64,000 bases of DNA, taken from Deroplatys truncata. Taxonomy: Eukaryota; Arthropoda; Insecta; Mantodea; Mantidae. How positions within the stretch are numbered: the stretch's first letter is position 1; the number at the start of each line of letters is the position of its first letter. The stretch spans positions 465,294,321 through 465,358,320 of the forward strand of contig CM060990.1 of assembly GCA_030765065.1 (NCBI GenBank), given 5' to 3'. The notes under the pieces were generated by a model that made no database searches, was not told where the DNA came from, and worked only from the letters and a program-made list of their open reading frames with translations. Below, one piece after another: positions 51,995 to 63,179 of this stretch. The position numbers were made by a program, and so were the translations under genes.

Positions 51995-52560
51995 ATGCAG
52001 GGTTATGAGAATTACTTTCAACCCTGGGCCTTTCACAAATCTCAACATATTTTAAGAAATACAGCATATCCATGGAAATACAACATAGGAAAGATGCTGC
52101 CAAGCAAACAAAAGGGTACTTACTATCCACAAGAAAAGAAACAGGGCATATACAATATCAACTGCCAAGATTGTGACAAGATATACATAGGGAAGATGAA
52201 AAGCAGCATAGGAATGAGATTAAAGGAACACCACTGTAACATCAGGTGCAAACAGCAAAAGCAGTAGCTAGCCATTTTTGGGAAGAGAACTACACAAATG
52301 AAAAAGAGGTAACATTAGGATTAAAGCACAGCAAGAGACTATTTGAACTCAACCTGTGGGAGAAGGTGTACAGCAATGGCTGAAGTACTTTGAAATACCA
52401 CCAAAAAGAAATTGTATCACAAAGTTCATTGACCAGTCAAAAGAGGACACCACAGAACAAACCAGAGGTCTGGAATCTAACACCAAAGACAGTCAACATT
52501 TGGCAGCAGATGATGTAGAGGAGGCCCTATGAAGCGTGTGCTGCATGGTAAGTGGAGCAA
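51995..52560 (+). pseudogene. Penelope-like element, GIY-YIG region (copy 2)
   Basis: QGIYNINCQDCDKIYIGKMK (GIY, C-X2-C, YIG) and SIGMRLKEHHCNIRCKQQ are followed, after frame breaks, by AVASHFWEENYTNEKE-like reading and KHSKRLFELNLWEKVYSNG. The order matches copy 1 at 21.8-22.3 kb, but sequences differ strongly, so it is a different lineage. Upstream RT sequence is not recognisable. Confidence 0.75.
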
Positions 52561-53739
52561 AGAGTACAACAGCTGACTCACTCTTTCTTCATTATCAAAA
52601 TAAAAGTTGGCATTTTTAGAAAGTAATAATGTATGCACTTCTACGGTGAGTGCACAGGATGATACTCAAGAGTACTTCTTATGTTTGCTTATATTCACAT
52701 TAACTTTCCTAAAACAGTTTAAACTAGCAATAGGCTCAGTAATATAGTTGTATTTTTTAATTAATGTACTTATATTTATATTATTTCTCAAATCGTCTAA
52801 TTTCTGTTTAGACAAACCTTCATGTAACTCTGTCCTTCAAGACCCCCCTGAAACGAATGTGTAGTACATTAATTTTTAAGCTAGCTTTCTAGATAAATGT
52901 GAAGATTTGTTTAGTTTTAAAAGTATTGTTAGTTATAAAAGGAATGAATCTGACATGCAGTCTCTAAAAAGTGCAAGGTTACACAGAATGTAAGAAATGT
53001 TTAATCACTTCCATGAGGAGCCATAATGACTCCTGAAGACATTCATGGGGTTCATCACTACTGGTCACTTTAATGCTAAGTAAAAATAAAACTTTCACTG
53101 TGGTGATTGATTGTTAAGTGCTCAAAACACAATAATATTGCTTGGATCAATAAACTGAAGTTAACAGCCCCACAGGCATCAATGTACAATGAAAGTCTTA
53201 AATACAGACTGTACTTGCGTAAGCTTAAACCTGTATATGAATCATTCCATGTCAAGTCGAAAACCCACGAAACACCAAGTCATCAAAACTCTTCAAAATT
53301 TCTTGCATGCATCTGATGCTTTGAAATAGATGACACATTTTATGGGGGGGGGGTCCTAACCTCATTATTTTGAACACTAGCTAAAGTAAAAATTTTTGTA
53401 AAAATTGGTTGGGCCTCATACGAAATCACTTTTATCTCCTGTTCAAATTCTCATATAAGCTCCATATTGCACTCATTTTAAAGCTTATAAAATCTACTTA
53501 AAACATATACCAGAATGAATCTGATTCAACAGTTTGGTTATTTATCACAGAAATTTGGACTTTTACAATTCAAGTTTGTTATATATTGACAACCTAAAAA
53601 TATTGTTTAAAGACACACGTATTCTCCATAAACTTTGCATATAATAGATAAGATAAATATTCTGACACCAAAACAGGTTTCTCAAAATTTGTTCAGCTGA
53701 AACCTAAACAGTGAATACTTTCAAGTGCCCAAGGTATGC
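52561..53739. other. No supported gene
   Basis: AT-rich. Contains a G-run near 53345. A 69-codon frame at 53107-53316 is unrecognised. Confidence 0.45.
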
Positions 53740-54790
53740 ATTCTGTCTGTGTTTGTGCCCATCCTCATCATGAGAATGTGAAACTGATACATGATGAAAT
53801 GAACATTTCCCATCTTACTGCAGATTCAGGTATTGTTCTCTGTAATTATAAGGACTGTCTTTCTCAAATAATTTCTAAACCTTATCACCAGATTGCTATT
53901 TAAGGAAATGTGTTAACTGCCCAGCAACTGAAAATGTGATCAAAAATATTCCCGAAATGTTTGAAGAAAAAAGTATACAGTAGGTGGCATATGAACAGTG
54001 GGTAACCGTAGATCACACAAATTTAGAAATAATATTATCACCTGCTGAAGACTTTCTGGAAAAATTGTCAGCAAAATTGTCAAACCTTTTAAATTTATAC
54101 CTTTATAGCTCAACAAAAGTTTGCATTTTTATCTGAACAGAAAGAAAATTGGAAACCTACAGAATGTATTGCAATTTGACATTTTTCAGAAAACTATTAC
54201 TTTGCCATACAAGATTTCATTTAGGGGATACACAGGAAGAATAACCGGACAACAATACATCCATTTGTAATTTACTTTAAATAAAACAATAGCTTAAAAC
54301 ATAACAGTTATATTGCCATATCAGAAAGTTCAAAACATGATACAAATTCTGTTCATCTGTTCCGAAGCCAGTTAACAAACATCTAAAGAAGGATGTAAGA
54401 GCTCTGGAAAGAATAATTTACTTTTCCGATGGTGCTAGTGCTCAGTACAAGAACAAAAATTTTGTAAACATGTGTTTTAATGAGGAAGATTTTGAAATTA
54501 GCACTGAATGGCATTTCTTTGTCACTTCACATAGGAAGGGTCCTTGTGATGTAATTGGGTGCACTATTTAACGTCTAGCAATGAAAGCCAGTCTCCAGCT
54601 GAAACAAGATCCCATCACACATAAATTGCTTACTTGGGCGCAGAATCCTATTAAAAACATTACATTTAATTGTTTACTGTTAATCAGCACAAACAAGAGA
54701 GTGATATTTTGGAGGCAACATATGACAACCAATAACAGGGATGTTAAAGCTACATTGTTTCATACCATTATCAATATCTGAAACTGTAGT
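53740..54790 (+). pseudogene. 'QYKN' family transposase-like relic
   Basis: Blocks over several frames: CVNCPATENVIKNIPEMFEE (C-X2-C), AYEQWVTVDHTNLE, AEDFLEKLSAKLSNLL, DFIQGIHRKNNRTTIHPFVI in a mixed frame, then the clear RIIYFSDGASAQYKNKNFVN, EDFEISTEWHFFVTSHRKGP with CDVIGCTI, LAMKASLQLKQ and NPIKNITF. I know the S-D-G-A-x-Q-Y-K-N and H-G-K-x-x-C-D-G-I-G-G blocks from repeated arthropod proteins. The first conserved D is present, and the G-G of CDGIGG is changed (CDVIGC). A DDE-type nuclease is plausible but not proven. Confidence 0.68.
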
Positions 54791-56227
54791 GAAACTATTC
54801 ACTTCAAAGTGAAAGAAGAAAGATTTCCATTTAAATGACCCATGCTAGGTGTGATTTCGACCTATAGATTGTTTCCTGAGAGCACTGTGCCTTGAAACGA
54901 ACTTGAGTGCTTTATGCATCGTTCCTCCCATCCATTGTCAGCTACAGTGGAACTGTGTGTATTTAAACATGTCGAGGAGGGTATTATTTCTGAAAATTCA
55001 TTACTTAGTAGCAGGCATAACACTACTGTTAAATAGCATTTTAAAGCACACACATACACTTATCATAAGAAAGTGTACAGAGAAGTTTTACAAAAATCAA
55101 ACATATGACAGTAAATTTTTGTAAAAATTGTTTGATTTGACATGAACTGACCCATATGAATGTATTTATCATCAGTAGAATCGCTGTCAGTTTTGTTATT
55201 AAACATAGCTAATTTTACAAACTACTATTCATTAAAAAAGACAAATCATAGAATTTTAAAGCATTATTTTGCAACTATAGTTTAGTCTCAGCCCACTACC
55301 TTGATACCAGTATCAAGACGAGCTGCTAAAATTAGTAGAGCATAAGTGATAATGGTATATGTACAGACGCTGGGATTTGTTGATTCAAGTTACAGCAGGG
55401 AATAATGATATTTATTTTCATTCTTACAACTTAATATTTTATATTGTGTATAGTAAAGGAATCCAGAAATCTTGTACAAGAAATGCTAAATTAATAGCGT
55501 TTTAGTAAAATTTTCCTTTCTGAGTTACAATTTTATTTTTAAGTACAAACCTTTTTTCTGCATTTTGGAACGTAAGTTTCTCATTAGAATCTTTAATGCT
55601 TAGCTAAACTGAAATATCGGAATTAGTGTACAAATAACATCTGTGAAAGAAAGTCTCACAATTTAAGCTTTCTATATCTGCTAGAAGCAGAAAAAATGAA
55701 AATATTCCTTATGTAACAAAACAACCATACAAGGAAATAAACACCTTAAAGTTAAGACATCAAAACAAAGCAGCCACATAGCTAGGGGTGAAAGCAGAAG
55801 CTTCTTTTTAAAGAATAATAAAACTAAAGTAATATTTTTATGATTTTTACCTGATTTTTTTTGCAATATAAGCATTATGATCTTGCAAATGAGCTAAGTA
55901 GTTTTCATTCATGATACGAGTAATTTTCTTTTTGAATCATATGACACAGCCTTAATTTTACATTTGCTATGGAAACTGCATAATCAATCATGATTTGTCA
56001 TTCCTGCATTATGGTGGACAATATTATGGCTATGTATTCAGCATTCTAATACTTATTGCCATCTGCCGGCTGTCAGAAATCCCCTCTGACAACATATATT
56101 TTGTATTCATTGTTCATCCTTTAGTAACATATACATGTTTGTTGGATACATCAGTTTACATCTGCTACATAATTATTAACATTTACAATAATATTTACAT
56201 ATTGAAATTACATACATTTCCATTATA
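54791..56227. other. No supported gene
   Basis: AT-rich. A minus-strand stretch near 55855-55925 (RIMNENYLAHLQDHNAYIAK) ends at a possible GTAAAA donor but has no convincing acceptor. I do not call it. Confidence 0.4.
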
Positions 56228-57370
56228 GTTATCTGGTTAGATATTCAAGTGAACAGAAACATGATTTTATGCAAAAACCTTTTACTTCCCTTTTAAACAA
56301 ATTTATTTCTTTTATGTAATCTAGTAGTTTATTGTAGCATTTGCTTGCAGCCACAGGTTTCATATCATAGATTTCTAATGCATGTGCCTGTATATGGTAA
56401 TTATTTTTTCCTCTTGTATTGTGGCCATGAATCTGTTTATTTGTTTCTATGTTGGATATTTTATTTTTTATATACATTGTTTCATACATGTAGAGAGAGT
56501 ATAGTGTGAGTATATTTAATGTTTTAAAGCCTTCTTTATATAACTCTCAGTATTCTAAGCCTAAAATTAGTCATATTGCCCTTTTTTTTGTAACTTAAAT
56601 ACTCTCTCAGTATTTCTTTTAGTGTTATGTCCCCATACTGTTATTCTATAGGTTATATGCAGGTAGATTTGACCACAGCAAATTATCTTTTGGAGTTCTT
56701 TACTCTTTAGATTTGCCATTCTCTTCATTATAAATAAACCAGAACATATTTTGCTGCATAATTTTCTACATGTTTGTTCCATTTCAGATGTTTGTCTATT
56801 ACAACTCCTAAACAATTTGTTGTATCTAATTTTCTAACTTCTTTGTTTTCAATGATAATTTTAGTAGTGGCACTGTTTTTGTTTTGTATGGTTTGAAAGC
56901 ATATATAGTTGGTTTGATTTATGTTTATATAGAGGCTCTTTAATTTAAGATGCTGGACAATTTGTTTGGTATTTTGAGTTATGTTTTCCAAGTTCTCAGT
57001 GCTGTTTCCCATATTTATGATGGTCGTGTCATCTACATACATTATGATTCTACTACTTTGTGGATTGGGTACATCATTGATGTGTAGCTTTTCGGATACT
57101 GATGTATCGATTTTTGAGAAGTGTTTTTTTTTTTCCCCTGAGTTCTATTATTCAAATATGAAAAACTGAAAAAAGCTGAATGGGATTCCTCTGATTCCAT
57201 AGTTTCTCAAAGAGTAATTCGTGATCTACACAGTCAGATGCTTTAGTTAAATCCAAAAAAATGCAGTTGATGCATATGTGTTTGTCTATATATCTATTAT
57301 ATAATCCATGATTTCAGCTATTGCCTTGTTTGTTGACTATCTTTTCTAAAGCAGAAAATGAAATGAAATT
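56228..57370 (-). pseudogene. CR1/L2/Jockey-group LINE, 3' half
   Basis: FLDLTKASDCVDHELLFEKL (first catalytic Asp), INDVPNPQSSRIIMYVDDTT (YVDD motif intact), LKSLYININQTNYICF, LGVVIDKHLKWNKHVENYAA, SGLFIMKRMANLKSKEL, YRITVWGHNTKR, QIHGHNTRGKNNYH, KCYNKLLDYIKEINLFKREV and a stop. The GVPQGS block between the two motifs is deleted: the reading jumps from SVSEKLH to INDVPN. Three open stretches survive (56228-56489, 56567-56815, 56728-57042) with shifts between them. Confidence 0.82.
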
Positions 57371-57818
57371 ACACTATATGCTTAATCAGCTCCTTCATTT
57401 CATGAAGAATCATGGTAAAATGCGTACGTTTACATTCTCTCAGCATATGCCAGTTCTTCATTATCTGCCTAGGACTTCTGTGAAATGATGGGTTTCATCA
57501 AAAGTCTACAACATATACAGGACAAGTTAAAATTATGGACCCAATTTCAGAAATTTATGTGCAAAACCTAATGAATATGAGGTATTGTAAAACATTTTCT
57601 TCATAAGATAAACTCTCAAACGTTTTTCTATAGACACAAGTGCATGTGAGCACCCAGCATAACACAATACACATCAGCTGTTAGACATATCTCGCCAAAC
57701 CCTTTATAGCTTCTTGTGTTCAATCTCAGCAATAGCTGCTGCGATGTGGGTGTGCATGTCATTCGGTATTGTTGGAAGTGGTGGTACTTAAATATGATCA
57801 TTCACCACTCAACTGAAG

Positions 57819-58560
57819 TTGCCAAGGAAGAACAATCTGGATAACCTTTTCAGACCAGTCTTTTGGGTTCTTACTCAGTCAAGATGGAGAAAGAAAATGC
57901 TCAACATCATTCATGGGGTTGTCACTACCACAAGTTTAGATGGACTCTCCAATCAGGAAATAACTGATCACTTGTCAGAAAAAGGCATTATTGCTGCATA
58001 CAGGAGCTATGGGCCGTTTCCCCTTTGCACCATCTTTCTGATGTTTGAAACAACCTGGCTGCCAACGTGTATCTTCTGTGTTTACGAACGAATGATCGTT
58101 CATCTATAAATTCCCAATCCAAAGCGTTGCTACTGCTGCCAGAAGTTTGGGCCACATGCAGTGTTACTCTGGTTCGCCAATATGTCCATGCTATGTTAGG
58201 CAGGCGCACGAAGGTACGGCATGCACTGAAGGACTCCACTGCATCTACTGTGGAGGTACATATGCCTCTCACTTCAAACACTGTGCATGATTCCAAGAGG
58301 GGTTAATGCAGTGGGAGATCTGAGTCCAAGAACACCTGATATTTCCAGAGCCTTGGAGATGGTAGCAGGAGCTTCATCTGGCTAACTCCTTGAGATTTTC
58401 TGCCACCATCCACCAGGCTGTAGTAAAGTAGGATGCTGTAGTGCAGACTTGCTCTGGTCCTTGCTCCTGTGTGTCGGTTGGTATCCAGACTATCCCTTCT
58501 GAACACCCGACTCATGTGTATGCTCCATTAGACAACCATTTAACCTTGACTGTGATTGTT
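57819..58560 (+). pseudogene. LINE A ORF1 (gag-like) with CCHC knuckle remnants
   Basis: GLSNQEITDHLSEKGIIAAY opens the RRM-like region, then TIFLMFETTWLPTCIFCVYE, IPNPKRCYCCQKFG (first two cysteines of a knuckle) and TVHDSKRG in broken frames, with further cysteines in alternative frames (HCIYCGGTYASHFK). ORF1 of this LINE group binds RNA through such knuckles. Confidence 0.65.
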
Positions 58561-58589
58561 CCAATATTGACACCAGGCATTATTGACTG

Positions 58590-59560
58590 CTAGAGTCATA
58601 ATCCCCTTCTGGACAAAACACTACTTGTTCATGTTCTCATAAAACACAGGCATATTCCAATACCAACAGCAGCGAAGGTGCTGCAAATACACTCAAGAGT
58701 TTATGTGTCAGCAGGCCGAGACGTAGTGCTCCTCGCAAGGAAAATATTACACTAAACCTACCAACACCAAATGGCAAATAATTCTTTACTAAACTCTTAT
58801 CTGCATGCAATTACAGCAATGTTTTAAGGCCCAACCTTCTTAAGATAGTAATGCCCCACCTTATTCCTTACGACAGTTTAGTGGCATGTATGTTCATGCA
58901 AGACCAGAGCTGAAGATCCTCTTACAATCTCATACACCCCTCATTTTTTTTTCTTTCTTTCTTCAGGAAAGAAAACTCTGCCCTCAAAATACCTTTGATG
59001 TTCCTGGATACTCTACAAAACACTTTGAATTAGCACTGGAAGAGGACTCTCCTGCACATGGTGGTGTTCTGATCCTTGTTTGCCACAACGTGTACCATAA
59101 TTCTGTTCCAATCCAGATTCCAAACAAGCTGTTGATGGACACATTTCAATTTGTGGGTTTAATTTTTCTGTTTTCTTTAATGCCTACATTTCTCCAGCTT
59201 CTCCCATTGCAGCAGGAGATCTTGTTCACCTAAGGACACGGCCACCTATGCATTAGTTACTGGTGAGACACTTCAATGCACATCATCCACACTGGGGATC
59301 TCCTAGCACCTGCCCAAGGGGTGATCCGCTTCCTGAATTCGTGGATCTACTTCATGTTTCCGCCCTGGATACCGGCGAACCTACCTTTCTCTCTGATAAC
59401 ACCAGAATCTTTCCCAACTCGATTTAAAACCTTGCTCACGGTTTGGAGTGGAACGGCCTTTTTGATACGCATCCCAGCGATGTTTTCTGTGCATCATTAC
59501 CCTATTTCGTCCTACGATATACTCCATTGGTATTCCTAAATTTCAGTTCCGCAAGACAGT
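58590..59560 (+). pseudogene. LINE A endonuclease remnant
   Basis: The 115-codon frame at 58886-59233 has NTFDVPGYSTKHFEL, EDSPAHGGVLILVCHNVYHN and VPIQIPNKLL. Downstream in another frame come VRHFNAHHPHWGSPSTCPRG (D of the GDFNAHH motif changed to R), EFVDLLHVSALDTGEPTFLS and GLEWNGLFDTHPSD. The order fits an APE-type endonuclease of an I/Jockey LINE. Confidence 0.72.
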
Positions 59561-60299
59561 TCCGCCCTTTATTGCCATCTAGCCCATTTCTCTGAAAGTG
59601 ATTTTCAAGCATTGGCCGTATGGCGGACACCTCACCACAGTGGTACTGGCCGCTGCCGAACACTATCACACATACGTCTTTCCACCCTCGGCGTACACCG
59701 ATTCCTTGGTGGATGGGGAAATGTGGGATAACCGTTCATGAACCGGAAGTGCTCTAAAGGTGTTTAAACGCCACCCCAAATTGGAGAACCTGGTGACCTA
59801 TAAATAACTATGGGTTAGGGCGCGTCGTATTATCGTAGTTATAAGAAGGCCTCTTGCACACGCTACCCGGCGATCTTTAATCATTCTACGCCAACATCCA
59901 TCGTATGAGGGAAAATCGGGCGCGTAACTCGTAAGGCAAAATTCACCACTAGACCTGGTCTCAGAGAAGGCACTACATCCTCGTTGATGTGACTGCTATT
60001 GCCGACACTTTGGGTCTGACCTTCGAGGCGATTTACAGCTCTGCCCATTATCCTCCGGCTTTTCTTTCTCACAAGGCCTTGATGGACGCCAGGGCATGTC
60101 ATTCGGTTCAAACAACTACGAGGAATTTGAGTCTTTTTTCGCCTTGCGCGAGCTAGAGCATGCTTCAGCTTCCGCTAGGCGTTTAGCTCCTGTGATAGAT
60201 GCGGTATACGTGTTACTCCAGTATTTTTGTCTGCAGGTGCTAAGCGCTTTCTTCTTCGAGTATACAAACGTATCTAGCAAATTGGTACGTTTCCCGCAG

Positions 60300-61330
60300 T
60301 TTGGCGCGAAGCTACCATTGTCCCAACATTAAAACCCGGGAAGAATCGGCAACTACCTTCCGGTTAATGCCCGATTTCCCAAACCAGTTGTGTTTGCAAG
60401 GTTATGGAACGCATGATAAAAGGACGGTTGACGTGGTGGATGGAATCTCGCAAACTTCTTGAGAACTTGCAGAGTGGTTTTCGCTGGCACCGATCTACTG
60501 CCCATCATCTCGTCAAACTTTAGAATCACATACGCGACGGGTGCTTAAAAAGCGTCAGACTGTAGCAGTATTTTGTTTATTCAATTATTTATTTTAGTCA
60601 TTTATTTTTTATTTTGAGAAAGCCTAATGACATGTGTTGGATGGCTGGTATGCTTCGTAGAATATATCAATGGAGTTTTCGTGGTCGTCTTCCAATCTTC
60701 ATTCGAGAGTTCATAAAAGACCGCGTATTTCGTGTGGGCGAGGATTCCCTTCTATCTCAACATTTTACTCAGAAGGAGTACCTCAGGGTTCGGTACTCAG
60801 CGTCCCACTGTTTCCTATAGTGATTAACCCTTTCATTGGCTGTGTTCCACCCGGAATTTCATCGTCGCTTTTTGTTGGCAATTTCGCAGTGCACTTTACT
60901 TTTCGTCGCACCTGTCTTCTGGAACGCCGACTCCAGCCGAGTCTTAACTCCCTTTACTCTTGGAGTCTTAAACACCAGTTTCATTTTTCTGCCGAAGAGA
61001 CCGCCTTTATAAATTTCTGGCGCCGGAAGGAGTTTCTTCCACCTTCAACCTGACTGGGCGCGGAAATTCTACCATCTGGAGACGAAATAATGTCTCTGGA
61101 GTTGATTCTTAAATACAACGTTGAGCTGGTCCTAAACGATCACCTATTTAAGGCAAGGTGTAAACGTTCTTTCTCCATTTTACGTGTTTTAAGTGGCACA
61201 TCCTAGGAAACTACTCTGTCGTACTATTCTCTTGCGTCTTTATCGACTATTGGTTTGCTCCAAGCTGGACTACGGATTATTGTGAATTCTTCTGCACGGT
61301 AAGACCACGCCAGCGTCTACAAGGGCTGCG
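60300..61330 (+). pseudogene. LINE A reverse transcriptase, catalytic motif lost
   Basis: CKVMERMIKGRLTWWMESRK, LLENLQSGFRWHRSTAHHLV, WSFRGRLPIFIREFIKDRVF, EGVPQGSVLSVPLFPIVINP and SSSLFVGNFAVHFTFRR. The last block normally carries the two catalytic Asp (V-D-D), here G-N, so no polymerase activity is possible. Then FKARCKRSFSILRVLSGTS and a broken C-terminus. The first catalytic Asp block (60540-60620) is replaced by AT-rich sequence. Confidence 0.8.
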
Positions 61331-61421
61331 TGGCGAGGCGGATGATTATAGAGAGCCGCCGACAAGGAAATCCGGAAACGGCAACTGTTCGCCCCGGAGT
61401 TTCCTTTACTCCGCTCTCAAA

Positions 61422-61577
61422 ATGGCCGAGAAGACGCTACAACGCGCGGAGGGAGCTACGACTCCAGCTGCCACGTCTGCACCAATGGTGGCCACAACAC
61501 CTAATAACGTGCCACAGCCGCAACAAAAGCCACAGCGGCCTAAGAAAACAAAGGCAAGAAACAAAAACGCAGTATGA
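61422..61577 (+). pseudogene. LINE B ORF1 N-terminal remnant
   Basis: MAEKTLQRAEGATTPAATSA continues with a proline- and lysine-rich stretch (QQKPQRPKKTKARNKNAV) to a TGA. The opening and low-complexity basic region are usual for Jockey ORF1. The frame continues past the TGA in the same register for about 30 codons. An overlapping 199-codon frame (61330-61929) in another register looks like a shadow of this GC-rich region. Confidence 0.45.
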
Positions 61578-62159
61578 AAAGCATTGCAGAGAGAAATGCA
61601 CCGGATCAATCAGAGGTCGCGGCTACTCAGTTTGCCCAAGCAAGCCCACGGTGGATGCACGTCCACCTACCACTGCTTCAGCGACGGCAACCACCGTCAG
61701 CACAACACTGGCGCTCCCTACCACTCTAACGGCCTCTTTATCCGCCTTTGGCGATACAATTTCATATCAACACCTTGAGGAATTCCAGGCCCTATCTCTG
61801 TGGTTCGGTGAACTCATAAAAAGGCCCTTTCAGCGCTACGAAACTGCAAGCGGCAGATCTCAAACCCCATGGAGAAATACAGTCTTGTTTGAAATGATAG
61901 AGGTTCTGTTCCCGAGGACCGCCACGTAATGGCTAAAATTATTGAACCTGAAACCGGGGCTTCAACATGAGCCTTAGGTAATCACAAATGTACTAAAAAC
62001 ATGGGTATTTTAACCAAAAATGCCAAAATTATTCTAAAATATAAATAATAATTCAATAAATTATTTTTATAAATTAACGAAAAAGCTAAATAACCTTTAC
62101 TATTATAAAAATATATAATACCTATTAATAATGGCTCATCCGGATACCATTGCGAGCTG

Positions 62160-62720
62160 CGTTTTGGAACGCAAACGGTATATAGGAGCACTACCCCAGC
62201 ATTTTTGAGTTTGTGCATTCCTACGGAATTGACATTCTAATGGTCTGCGAAACACATTTAATTGCTGGTACCAATTTTTGCTGCCAAGTTACGTCACCCA
62301 ACGGTCAGATCGAATCGGCCGACAGGGGGGACGGTATCGCAATCTTCATTCGTAATCACACCACGCATGCACCCGTCCCTCTTCCTCCCCTACAGCATTT
62401 GGAAGCCTACACCATTCTGTTAGCCATTGGCGGGTTAGACACGATGCTGATAGCGGTTAATGACCCTCCTGAGCATCGCTTCTATGAAGCAGACTACACT
62501 ACGCTTCTGAACCTGCACCCCGTGGATTGCATTGCAGGTGACCTCAACGCGAAGCATAGACACTGGCACAAACACACTTCCAATCAGAGAGGCCGCGGGC
62601 TCTACCGCCTCATCAGCGGAGCACGAGCCTCCGCGCGCACGGACTGAGACGACCTACGTGTCATCCGGCCCGCGGGAGGCCGGACGTTCTTGACATCATG
62701 ATCACAAAAATACCATTCCA
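62160..62720 (+). pseudogene. LINE B endonuclease domain
   Basis: LRAAFWNANGI is the usual opening. The 144-codon frame 62213-62647 then has SYGIDILMVCETHLIAG (E of the active site), GGLDTMLIAVNDP, EADYTTLLNLHPVDCIAGDL with NAKHRHWHKHTSNQRGRGLY (D, N and H motifs). One stop follows NANGI, and a frame shift occurs after 62640. The catalytic E, D, N and H residues in view are all present. Confidence 0.82.
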
Positions 62721-63179
62721 TCTAGACCTCTCGGGGGTAAACAAGCTGGATTCGGACTATAACCCTGTTCTGGTTGACTCTAACGTTGCCATGCCTTCCC
62801 TGATCAGCCCAGACTGGACCAATGAGGTGGCCTGGGATACAGCTGTCCATGAGCTAAACTAGTCAGTTGACCCGCGACCTCGCACCGATTCTATCGATGC
62901 GTTGGAAGCGGCAGCATCTGACTTTTCTCAACACATCCTAAATGCGGTACGCGCACACACCTACCGCATCCCTTACTACAACCCCAACCCTAGAACCATC
63001 CCCAATGAACTCCGGCAGCTGCTAAACGCCAAGGTAACTGTTCGGAAGCTGTGGCAGCGTTTCCGCCATCCGGATAGGAGCAGTATACCTGCGGTTTAAA
63101 TCCCTGGCAAGGCGACTGCTCCATGCGCATAGAAAAACGACCTGGGAAAATACCATGAAGAATGTCAACCTTCAAGAGA

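Larger units (their letters stand above)
57690..61330 (+). mobile_element. Near full-length LINE, heavily mutated (LINE A)
   Basis: ORF1 with zinc knuckles, APE endonuclease and reverse transcriptase occur in order over 3.6 kb. GC content is clearly higher than in the AT-rich surroundings. It ends within the region after the RT palm at about 61330, where the next LINE starts. The RT sequence style (GVPQGSVLSVPLF) suggests the I/Jockey side of the tree. Confidence 0.78.

Noticed and set aside
55855..55925. Possible exon RIMNENYLAHLQDHNAYIAK with a GTAAAA donor
   Set aside because: No good acceptor, no recognisable family, and too short to support.
61330..61929. A 199-codon plus-strand frame as a gene
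   Set aside because: It overlaps the Jockey-like ORF1 in another register, and its Arg/Thr/Pro content reflects GC-rich sequence.
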